This document shows positions 54,145-62,774 of a stretch of 64,000 bases of DNA, piece after piece. The notes under the pieces were generated by a model that did not search any database, had not been told where the DNA came from, and was given only the letters and a program-made list of their open reading frames with translations. Made by a program: the position numbers and the translations under genes. Positions within the stretch are counted from its first letter, which is position 1. The number at the start of each line of letters is the position of its first letter. This stretch comes from CAWCJL01 sp963795775 (GTDB lineage: Bacteria; Acidobacteriota; Terriglobia; Terriglobales; Acidobacteriaceae), in NCBI GenBank assembly GCA_963795775.1, contig CAWCJL010000005.1:1-64000 (forward strand), given 5' to 3'.

Positions 54145-56115
54145 TTACTTCGACGGGATAAGGATATCGTCGAGCAGGGCTGGGGTGTTGGCGGTGCGCT
54201 CCAGGTGGGGGTAGCGCAGGCCATCGTGGTAGTCGAGGGCGATGGTTTTGAAGGTGTCGCCGCGCTTGAGCAGAAGCTCGATCGGGGTTTTTGTTTTCTC
54301 CGCCGCAAGGATGGCTTGGCGCAGGACGGCAGGGGTGTAAGCGGTGCCGTTCACGGCAGTGAGCTTCATGCCGGGGACGATGCCGGATTTAAAGGCGAGG
54401 CTATCCCACCACACGTTGCCGATCTCGCCTTCCTTGCCGACTGCGAAGCCCAGCGATGTGCTGAAGGAACTGTTGAAGAACGAGGGGTGGTCAGGAGTCT
54501 CATGCTTCTCCCACTCGGGCTGCGTATCGCTATAGGTGAGACGGTAACCGCCGCGGGTGATGCCGTCTTCCGGCGTCTTGGGGGCGAGCTCGTAAACCCG
54601 GCTGTGGAGATAGCTGGCCCAGTCGTAGGGCTGGACAGTATTTAGGGCGGCGACCACATCGTCGAGGGTGTAGGTGCGGGTGATGAAGCTCCCGTTATCG
54701 ATGCCATAGAAGAGCTTGGCAAAGTCGTCGAGCGACTTTTTGCCGCCGCTCATCTCGCGGATGCGCGTGTCCACGTCGAGCCAGATGAGCAGGCCTTCGG
54801 TGTAGTAGTCTTCGGGGCGCTGCCAACTGACCCAACTGACGGGCGTGCGCTGCGAGATGGTGGGCTGGTTAGTGGTGTCCACGAGCGGACGCCAGGTGCG
54901 GCCGGGGCTGATATCGAAGTCGGCGGCGATATCGGCGATGAGGTCGCGTGTCTGGTCCGGGGTGCGCATGCCGGAGCGCGCGGTGAGGACGAAGCCGTAG
55001 TACTCGGTCATGCCCTCGTAGACCCAGAGGAGATCGTCCTGCATGGGAACGTTGAAGTTGGGCGTCCACAGGTCAGCGGGGCGGCGGAACTTGCCGTCCC
55101 AGGAGTGGGTGTATTCGTGCGCGAGGAGGTCGCGTTCGCCGACGCCCGCGGCCCAGTCCGTAAAGTAATTGGCGTCGGTGCTGTCTTCGCTGGACTGGTG
55201 ATGTTCGAGGCCCTCGCCGCCGAGCTTGTCGGTAATGGAGAAGAGGAAATCGTAATGGCCGTAGTGACGTGAAGCGTACAGCTTTGCGGCTTGAACGACG
55301 AGGTTCTTGTGGAGCTGGATCTCTTCCGGAGTCATCTCGAGATCCTTCGGGGTATCGGAGAAGACGTCGAGGTAAACCTTGTTGGCGGCGTCGGGCGAGA
55401 GATCGACGCGTTTGTAGTTGATGCCGGCGTAGAGGGGCGAATCGACCAGGGTGTTGAGGGTGGTGTCCTTGAAGTGGACTTCGGCGCCGTTTTCGCTGGC
55501 CAGCTCAAGCGCGGAGGCATAGTGCCAGCCTTCGGGCAGCTTGATGCTTGGGGAGAAGGTGATGCGGCGGGAGAAGTGGCCGGCGGGGTAAAGGAGGACG
55601 GTGTTCCAGGAGAGGTCGGCGATCTCCGAGGAGAAGGTGATACGGCCTTCGCGCGGGCGGACGGGAGCGAGGAACTGGAAGTTCACGTCGAGGTTCTTGA
55701 CTCCCGGTGGCACGTCGATGTGGAACGCGAAGACGTTGACGCGGTCGCGTACCCAGGGAACGCGCTGGCCGTTGGCGGTGATGACCAGGCCGCCCAGCTT
55801 CGAGATAGGGCCGGTGGGCGAGTGATTGCCGGGGATCCACTGCGGATACAGAAGAGTGAGGCGGCCGGGGGCGACGGGAATGGTCTCGTGCACGTTCATG
55901 ACGCGATGGGTGACGTCCGTGAGATCGACCTGGAGGGCGATAGTGCCGGGGGCGTAGGGAGTGTCTTCGGGCGCGATGATGGGCGGCGGAAGAGGCACGG
56001 GCTGCGGTCCGGGCGAGGTGGAGGCGGATGGCTGCGGCTTATGTGCATGCTGTGCGGGTGCGGCAAGTGCGAGGGCGAGGGTGGCGGCAGCCACAAGGGG
56101 TCGGGCGAGCTTCAT
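54145..56115 (-). CDS. Secreted M61-family (glycyl aminopeptidase-like) metallopeptidase with PDZ domain
   Basis: A 656-residue protein: signal peptide (LVAAATLALALAAPAQ), a low-complexity Pro/Ser linker, the N-terminal beta domain of M61 (HRVMNVHETIPVAPGRLTLLYPQWIPGNHSPTGP region), and a thermolysin-like catalytic domain with the zinc motif HEYTH near residues 330-334 and the third ligand Glu in VYEGMTEYYG. A PDZ domain follows (about 540-640: FAVGKEGEIGNVWWDSLAFKSGIVPGMKLTAVNG). M61 enzymes remove N-terminal Gly/Ala residues; they are common in Acidobacteria and Caulobacter. Probably periplasmic or secreted. Divergent from the phospholipase C-like gene. Confidence 0.92.
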   Translation of the reverse strand: MKLARPLVAAATLALALAAPAQHAHKPQPSASTSPGPQPVPLPPPIIAPEDTPYAPGTIALQVDLTDVTHRVMNVHETIPVAPGRLTLLYPQWIPGNHSPTGPISKLGGLVITANGQRVPWVRDRVNVFAFHIDVPPGVKNLDVNFQFLAPVRPREGRITFSSEIADLSWNTVLLYPAGHFSRRITFSPSIKLPEGWHYASALELASENGAEVHFKDTTLNTLVDSPLYAGINYKRVDLSPDAANKVYLDVFSDTPKDLEMTPEEIQLHKNLVVQAAKLYASRHYGHYDFLFSITDKLGGEGLEHHQSSEDSTDANYFTDWAAGVGERDLLAHEYTHSWDGKFRRPADLWTPNFNVPMQDDLLWVYEGMTEYYGFVLTARSGMRTPDQTRDLIADIAADFDISPGRTWRPLVDTTNQPTISQRTPVSWVSWQRPEDYYTEGLLIWLDVDTRIREMSGGKKSLDDFAKLFYGIDNGSFITRTYTLDDVVAALNTVQPYDWASYLHSRVYELAPKTPEDGITRGGYRLTYSDTQPEWEKHETPDHPSFFNSSFSTSLGFAVGKEGEIGNVWWDSLAFKSGIVPGMKLTAVNGTAYTPAVLRQAILAAEKTKTPIELLLKRGDTFKTIALDYHDGLRYPHLERTANTPALLDDILIPSK

Positions 56116-56235
56116 CCAGCGGGTCTCCAGAAAGGTCTACAGCAAATGTACATGGTTGAGCAGCAGGAGGCGGCAACCCTCGGCAAAGCTGCTGGTTCTA
56201 TGAATCAGGCGGCTTGACGGCAGGGGGAGACGGGT

Positions 56236-57556
56236 ATGGCGCAGGGGCTATCGCGGCGTGGGTTTCTTGGAGGGTTGGCAGCAGCGGGTTCACTGGCGGG
56301 TCTGGGTGCGTTGCACGGGCTGCCGGAGGCCCTGGCGGAGATAGAGCCGGGACACCTGATGCGGCCGGAGCGGTCGGGCATCGAGCACGTGATCTGGGTG
56401 ATGATGGAGAACCGCTCGTTTGATCACTTCCTGGGCTGGTTACCGGGAGCACGGGGCAGGCAGGCGGGGCTGAGCTACGTGGATAAACAGGGTGTCTCCC
56501 ACCCGACCTATCACCTGACGGACTTTCAGAATTGCGCGCTGGCCGACCCCGACCACAGCTACGCGGGAGGGCGGACGCAGTTTGATGGCGGCAAGTGCGA
56601 TGGATGGCTGCGCGCGGCGACGAACGATCTGTTCCCGATTGGCTATTTTACAGACCAGGATGAGGCATTTCTGAGCCAGGCAGCGCCGGGTTGGACGGTG
56701 TGCGACCGGTACTTTGCCGGCATTATGACCTCCACATACCCCAACCGCTTTTACCAGCACTCGGCACAGACGGACCGGCTGGACCAGAGTCTGTCGATCT
56801 CCAGCCTGCCGACGATCTGGGACCGGCTGGCGGCGGCGGGCGTGAGCGGGCGCTACTACTACAGCGACATTCCGTTCACGGCGTTCTGGGGGCTGAAGTA
56901 TTTGCCGATCAGCCGGCCGTATGCGGAGTTCCTACTGGCGTGCTCGACCGGGACGCTGCCGGCGGTTTCGTTTGTGGACCCGCGGTTTGTGGACGAGGCC
57001 AGCGGCACTTCTGGCGACGATCATCCGCATGCCGACATACGGAATGGCGAGGCCTTTCTGAACCAGGTGTACCAGGCGGTGACGCTGGGGCCGGGCTGGG
57101 CGAAGACGGTGCTGGTGATCACGTTTGACGAATGGGGCGGGTTTTTCGATCATGTGCCGCCGCCGGTGAAGGCCATTCCAGCGAGCGACGCAGCATTGGG
57201 CAGCGATGGGCGGCTCGGCTTCCGGGTGCCGGCGCTGGTGATCTCACCCTTCGCACGGCGCAGCCATGTGGCGCGGACCGCAGTTTGACCACACCTCGGT
57301 GCTGAAGCTGATCGAGTGGCGGTGGGGGCTGCAGCCTTTGACCGTTCGGGATGCGGAGGCGAACAACCTGGCGCAGGCGCTGCGCTTAGGGGAGCCGGTG
57401 CTCGAGGCTCCACAGTATGCCGTGCCGCCGGGGCCGTTCGGCGCGCCGTGCTCGACCAGCGCGGTGGGGGTGCGAGCCGCGGCCGCAGATGACGAGGACA
57501 CGGAGTGGATCGCGGTTCGGGAGATAGCGGAGCGGTACGGCTTTCCGATTTACTGA
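56236..57556 (+). CDS. Tat-exported phospholipase C/acid phosphatase-like phosphoesterase; frameshift at about 57278
   Basis: A Tat signal (SRRGFLGG, then a hydrophobic stretch) precedes a phosphoesterase (PF04185-type) domain: HVIWVMMENRSFDHFLGWLPG, GIMTSTYPNRFYQHSA, DDHPHADIRNGEAFLNQVY and VITFDEWGGFFDHV. The first frame stops at 57288; skipping one base (the A near 57278, in GCGCGGACCGCAG) continues the family's end as FDHTSVLKLIEWRWGLQPL... to 57556, giving 439 residues. The enzyme would cleave phosphodiesters or phosphomonoesters outside the cytoplasm, in phosphate acquisition or lipid turnover. Whether the break is natural is unknown; the lost part includes the conserved DHTS segment. 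Confidence 0.85.
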
Positions 57557-57567
57557 GATAGGAACCG

Positions 57568-57604
57568 CAGGTCCTTCGACTCGAGACGCTCGCTCAGGAT
57601 GACA
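57568..57604. repeat. Dispersed CAGGTCCTTCGACTC...CTCAGGATGACA repeat
   Basis: Shares both ends with 54049-54102; a degenerate third form is near 44792-44832 (CTGCCTGGATTCTTCG...CTCAGAATGACGG). It lies 10 bp after the phospholipase C-like gene. Confidence 0.65.
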
Positions 57605-57747
57605 AGTGGGCGGGCAGGGCGGGGGATAAAGAAGCCAGATCGACCGGCTCTTCACCCCCAAGACCTAATGACGCGTGCCGGGTCGGCAGGGCGCCCGACG
57701 GGCGGAGTGGATGTTCCGCTTCGCCCAGAATGAGGAACTGGTCCGGG

Positions 57748-60510
57748 CTATTGCGGCTGTGTTTGCGTCTCCGGGGGTGGCGCATCCTTCTTGCCCCCAC
57801 CTCCGCCGAAGAGCCGGCCGAAGAAGCCTTTCTTCTTGGGCTTTTGCTGCTCCTGCTCCGGGGCAGCGCCGTTCGCTGTGTTCACGGGCGGATAGGCGGG
57901 AACGGCGGGGGTGGGTGTCTGCCCGAAGACCTGCTGCCTGGGTTGTGTGGGCAGATTGGGTCCGCTGGGTTTACCGCCGAGGCCAAATACCTTCTGGAAG
58001 AAATTGCGGTTGTCTTCGAAGGGATGGCTGCAGGTGTTCTTGGGCTGGGTGCCGTCCAGGAATGCGGCGTAGTAGTCGTTGGGGCAGGTGGAGTCGGCGA
58101 GCAGGTTGGTGACCTTGTCCAGCTTGACCGAAGTGATTCCTGCGGGTACCACGAAGGGCTTGGTATCTGAGTATTGCGGAAGCTGCACGGCTCGCTTCAT
58201 GAACTCGGCCCAGACGGGGGCGGCGGTGTGGGCGCCTTGCAGCTTGAGGTCGGAGTAGTCGTCGTTGCCGATCCAGATGATGCAGAGAAGGTTGGAGGTG
58301 TAGCCGGCGAACCACGCGTCGTGGGAGGTGCCGGTCTTGCCGGCGGCGGGAGCGGTGAAGCCGCGCTGGCGTACTTCCATGGCGGTACCGGCGTTGACCA
58401 CGGTTTCCATGAGGCTGGTGGTGAGATAGGCGACGCGCGGATCGAGGATCGGCTTGGCGCTGGGTGAGAAGTCGCGCAGGACGTCGCCGTTGGCGCTGCG
58501 CACCGATGCCAGCATCCAGGGATCGATCTTGTTGCCGTAGTTGGCGAAGGTGGTGTACGCGCCGGCCATGTCGAGCGGCGTCGCGTCATATGCGCCCAGG
58601 GCGACGGCCGGGGTGCCGCGTGCGGAGCGGATGCCGGCGTCGCGGGCCAGCGCGGCCACGTTGTTGTAGCCGACCATGGAGGCGAGCTCCACGGTCGCGT
58701 TGTTGAGTGAGAGAGCGAGCGCGACCCGGGCAGTGACTTCGCCGTTGTATTTCTCGCCGTGGAAGTTGCCGGGGGAGTAGCCGCCTTCAAAGGTGGTGAG
58801 CTCGTTATTGAGCATGGTGGCCGCGGTGAAGATGCCGTGGGTGCCGGCTCCGGGCGTGGGAATGGGCGCCGCATTTTCGGCGGCGTCATTGGCATTCGCG
58901 GCATCGGCATTCACCGCCTGAATGGTGGCGGGGGTGGTCAGCTCGGTACCGGAAAGGCTGGTGTTGTAAGCGGCCGCGTAGACAAAGGGCTTGAAGATGG
59001 AGCCGGTGGGGCGATGTGCAACCGCGTGGTTGAGCTGGCTGAGGCCGTAGTTGCGGCCGCCCACGAGGGCGAGTACCTGCCCGGTGTGCGGGTTGAGCGC
59101 TACCAGCGCCACCTGCGGATCGGGAATTTCAGGCGGGGCGATGTGCTTTTTCGAGGCGGCGGCGAGCTTGGCGGCGCGAGCGCGGCGCTTCTCCACCTGC
59201 GCATCGACGATCTTCATGCCTTCCGTCACAGCGTCGGTAGCAACACGCTGGAGGTCCGGATCGAGCGAGGAGTAGATGCGGAGCCCCTGGCTGTTGAAGT
59301 CGGTGTCCGGCCCGAGAGTGCGGGTGAGCTGGTCCCGGACCAGGTCTACGAAGTAGGGCGCCTCGCCGGCGTTCATGCTGCCGGGGACCAGGTGCAGGGG
59401 CTCGGCTTTCGCTGCGGAGGCCTGCGACTCGGTGATGTCGCCGGTATTCACCATGGCTTCCAGCACGACGTTGCGGCGGTTGATGGCGCGCTGTGGATGC
59501 CGGTAGGGGTTGAGATAGCTGGGGTGCTGGATCATGCCGGCGAGCATGGCGCATTCCGCGAGATCGAGCTGACGGACGTCCTTGCCGAAGTAGGCTTCCG
59601 CGGCTTCGCCGAACCCGTTGATGGCGAAGGAGCCCTGCTGGCCGAGGTTGATCTGGTTGGCGTAGAGCTCAAAGATCTTCTGCTTGGAGAAGCGGTTTTC
59701 CAACTGGAAGGTGATGGCGATTTCGATGAGCTTGCGCTTGAAGTGCTTTTCCGGCGTGAGGAAAAAGCCGCGGGCAAGCTGCATGGTAAGCGTGGAGCCG
59801 CCTTCGCGCTTGCGGCCGGCGAGGAGGTCGTCGCGGAGCGCGCCGAAGAGGCGGATGTAATCCACGCCGCCGTGCTCGAAGAAGCGGCGGTCTTCAATGG
59901 AGGTGACGGCCTGCACCAGCCGGGGCGGCAGCTCGTTGTAGGTGACGAGGCGGCGCTTGGTACGGTTGGCACCTTCGGAGAGACCGGTGATCAGTTGCGG
60001 CTCGAGCTCATAAGCAGCGAGGGGCTGGCCGCTGTCTCCGGAGATGGCCGAGACGAGCCCCTTGTTGAAGGCAATGGTGGCGCCCTCTTCCGAGTGGTAG
60101 GACTGCGGACCGGGATGGACGGAGATGCGGTCGCCGGAGATGCCGAAGGTGCCGAGCTTGGAGACGCCGCGTTCGCCCCGGGCGCTGTAGCCGGCGTTGC
60201 GCAATTGCTGCGCGATGGCCTGCGCCGTGAGCTTTTGCCCAACGCGGATCTCGCGGGGCGCGGCGTAGATTCTCGCCGTTTCAACGAACAGCGGCTTGGC
60301 CAGCCGGTCATCTACGACGGATTTGTACTTGTAGTAGTAAAAGCTGAAGACCACGCCCACGGTGAGGCACACCAGGACGAAAACTGCCGCAACGGCGGCG
60401 AGTGCTTTTTGCCAGAGCGGGATGCCCACTCTGCCGCGAGCGCTCTGCCGGGACTGGGGACGCGCGACTTTTACTTTAACTGCCACGGTGATGTTGGACC
60501 GATCTCTCAC
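57748..60510 (-). CDS. Bifunctional penicillin-binding protein (class A, PBP1B-like)
   Basis: A 920-residue peptidoglycan synthase: cytoplasmic basic N-terminus, one TM helix (about 33-57), a UB2H-like domain (about 75-150, TARIYAAPREIRVGQKLT), GT51 transglycosylase with catalytic Glu in IEDRRFFEHGGVD (near 204) and GGSTLTMQLAR, and a transpeptidase with SxxK in TGSIFKP (near 501), SLN-type motif (LSLNNA) and KTGTS (near 723). The C-terminal ~130 residues are Pro/Gln/Lys-rich and end with a Gly/Lys segment (GFFGRLFGGGGGKK), unlike E. coli PBP1B. The start is taken as GTG 60510; a second GTG near 60489 is possible. Stand-alone gene. Confidence 0.93.
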   Translation of the reverse strand: MRDRSNITVAVKVKVARPQSRQSARGRVGIPLWQKALAAVAAVFVLVCLTVGVVFSFYYYKYKSVVDDRLAKPLFVETARIYAAPREIRVGQKLTAQAIAQQLRNAGYSARGERGVSKLGTFGISGDRISVHPGPQSYHSEEGATIAFNKGLVSAISGDSGQPLAAYELEPQLITGLSEGANRTKRRLVTYNELPPRLVQAVTSIEDRRFFEHGGVDYIRLFGALRDDLLAGRKREGGSTLTMQLARGFFLTPEKHFKRKLIEIAITFQLENRFSKQKIFELYANQINLGQQGSFAINGFGEAAEAYFGKDVRQLDLAECAMLAGMIQHPSYLNPYRHPQRAINRRNVVLEAMVNTGDITESQASAAKAEPLHLVPGSMNAGEAPYFVDLVRDQLTRTLGPDTDFNSQGLRIYSSLDPDLQRVATDAVTEGMKIVDAQVEKRRARAAKLAAASKKHIAPPEIPDPQVALVALNPHTGQVLALVGGRNYGLSQLNHAVAHRPTGSIFKPFVYAAAYNTSLSGTELTTPATIQAVNADAANANDAAENAAPIPTPGAGTHGIFTAATMLNNELTTFEGGYSPGNFHGEKYNGEVTARVALALSLNNATVELASMVGYNNVAALARDAGIRSARGTPAVALGAYDATPLDMAGAYTTFANYGNKIDPWMLASVRSANGDVLRDFSPSAKPILDPRVAYLTTSLMETVVNAGTAMEVRQRGFTAPAAGKTGTSHDAWFAGYTSNLLCIIWIGNDDYSDLKLQGAHTAAPVWAEFMKRAVQLPQYSDTKPFVVPAGITSVKLDKVTNLLADSTCPNDYYAAFLDGTQPKNTCSHPFEDNRNFFQKVFGLGGKPSGPNLPTQPRQQVFGQTPTPAVPAYPPVNTANGAAPEQEQQKPKKKGFFGRLFGGGGGKKDAPPPETQTQPQ

Positions 60511-60704
60511 CCGAAAGGACGGCTGAGTTGTTGCTTATCAATGTAGTCCCTGGGTGGCCGGAGCCTTACAGGGACAGAGAAAGAGACGGATTCCAGGGCC
60601 CGTTTGGTGCAGTGTGGCTGCCGGTCGGTCCTTCCGTCATGCTGCTTAGACGCCGGCTCGACAGGATGGCTGCATGGAGTATCCGCGTGATCATCTCAGG
60701 ATTT

Positions 60705-62508
60705 TCACACGGCAGCGGGCCGGAGCGAAGAGCCGAGGGCACTGGCAATATCGACCATGGCGACTTCCTGGGTGGCAGCCTTGTCGGCGACCTCCGAACG
60801 GGTGACGAGTTCGACGATGCCGGAGGCGGCCTTCTTGCCCACGTTGATGCGATAGGGAATGCCGACGAGGTCGGCGTCCTTGAACTTGACGCCGGCGCGT
60901 TCGTCGCGGTCGTCGAGCAGGACGTCGTACCCATGCAGCTCGAGATCGCGCGCGATGGCTTCGCCGGTCTGGAGCAGCGCGGGGTCGGCGGCATTCGTTA
61001 CGGTCACGACCACATCGAACGGTGCGATGGACGACGGCAGCCAGAATCCGTTCGCGTCGTGGCACTGCTCGATGGCGGAGGTGAGGATGCGCTCGATGCC
61101 AATGCCATAGCAGCCCATGATGGGCGTGACTTCCTTCCCATTTGGATCGAGCACGCGCGCGCCCATCTGCTCGGCGTAACGGTAGCCGAGCTTGAAGATG
61201 TGGCCGATCTCGACGGCCTTGGCGACGCGCAGGGGTGAACCGCAGACGGGGCAGCCTTCGCCTTCTGCGGCGTTGCGCAGATCGGCGGTGGCGGTGGGCT
61301 GGAAGTCGCGCCCGGGTGTGACGTTGCGCAGGTGGTGCTCGGACTTGTTGGCGCCGGCGATGAAGTTTTTGCGGCCGGTGAGGGCGGTGTCGAGGAGCAC
61401 GATCGGCTTCTGCCCCTGCCAGCTCGCGGGCAGGCCGATGGGCCCGAGATAGCCGGGTTCGGAACCGAAGAAGTCCTGGATCTCCTCCGGGGTGGCGGGG
61501 CGGATCTCGGCCGCGCCGGTGTGCGCGCGGACGGCGCTGTTGAGCTTGGCCTCGTTCACGGAATGGTCGCCGCGGAGAAACGCGACCACCATGGTGTTGC
61601 GCATGCGGCCCGAGTTGCTGCCCTTGCTCGCGGGCTCGGGCTGCTGCGCGACGTAGACCATGGTCTTCATCTGGTGGTGCGGTTGGGTGTTGAGAAACGC
61701 GCCGACCTCCTCAATGGTGCGCTGGCCGGGCGTGTGCACCAGCTCCGGCGTGCCGTCGCCGGTGGCGGCGAGGTCTTCGACGGGCGCGAGCTGGGAGGTG
61801 GCCTTCTCGATGTTGGCTGCGTATCCGCACTGCGCGCAGGAGGCGATGAGGTCTTCGCCAGCCTCGGTGTAGACCATGAACTCCTGCGACTGCGAACCGC
61901 CCATCGCGCCGGAGTCGGCTTCGACCGCGACGAAGTCCAGGCCGCAGCGATTGAAGATGGCGCGGTAGACGAGGTCGTGCTTGCGGTAGCTTTCGTCCAG
62001 GCCGGCGTCGTCGAGGTCGAAGGAGTAGGAGTCCTTCATGGTGAACTGGCGCACGCGCAGCAGGCCGGACTTGGGCCGGGGCTCGTCGCGGAATTTGGTC
62101 TGAATCTGATACCAGATCTGTGGCAGTTGCTTGTAGGAGCGAAGCTCCTTGCGCGCAATGTCGGTCATGACCTCTTCATGGGTCATGCCCAGCGCGAGGT
62201 CGGCGCCCTTGCGGTCCTTGAGGCGGAACATATTGTCGCCCATGGTGGTCCAGCGGCCGGAGGCCTCCCAGATTTCGCGCGGGTTGAGCGCAGGGAAGAT
62301 AGAACTCCTGCCCGATGCGGTCCATCTCCTCGCGCACGATGGCGATGATTTTGTTCATCGAGCGCTGCCCGAGAAAGAGATAGGAGTAAATACCCGCGCC
62401 GAGCTGGCGGATATAGCCGGCGCGCAATAGAAAGGTGTGGCTGGCGACTTCGGCATCGGCCGGCGCTTCGCGCAGCGTGGGGATGAAGAGCTTGGACCAG
62501 CGATGCAT
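60705..62508 (-). CDS. proS: Prolyl-tRNA synthetase; frameshift at about 62292
   Basis: Class II aminoacyl-tRNA synthetase (bacterial type with the editing INS domain). From ATG 62508: HRWSKLFIPTLREAPADAEVASHTFLLRAGYIRQLGAGIYSYLFLGQRSMNKI (motif 1 region) up to EFYLP. One extra base (plus-strand A at 62292) must be skipped; the other frame then gives LNPREIWEASGRW, LGMTHEEV, motif 2 (FRDEPRPKSGLLRVRQFTMKDSYSF), the INS editing domain, motif 3 (GCYGIGIERI) and the anticodon-binding domain. Joined length 600 residues, as expected. ProS is normally single-copy and essential, so a sequencing or assembly error is more likely than a true break unless a second proS exists. Confidence 0.9.
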
Positions 62509-62708
62509 GCGGATTGGTTCTCGTTTCCTCGTACTGGAGAGCTGATTCCGGGCGGAGCGGCGCGGGCGTGGGCCCGGCAGCGTCTCTTATTTTAAACGAC
62601 GGGGAGTGAGGGTTCCGAAAGGGAGCAGGCGGGCATGGCGGGGTCTGAGCCGGGGAGAGCGGAGGCCGGGGCAGATGGAAACGCTCTGGCCGGAAAGGAT
62701 CGGAACAG

Positions 62709-62761
62709 CAAAAAGCCGGCAGGCTTCCTCCCCCAGATTCGAGGAGTGAAGCCTGCCGGCT
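62709..62761 (-). terminator. Strong rho-independent terminator for the right-end gene
   Basis: AGCCGGCAGGCTTC (62714-62727) and GAAGCCTGCCGGCT (62748-62761) are exact complements; on the minus strand the hairpin is followed by TTTTT. It lies just after the stop of the PQQ-type gene (62775). Confidence 0.9.
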
Positions 62762-62774
62762 GAGCCGTGCAGTT

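Noticed and set aside
58759..60546. 595-codon frame antisense to the PBP gene
   Set aside because: Gly/Val/Glu-rich mirror of a certain penicillin-binding protein.
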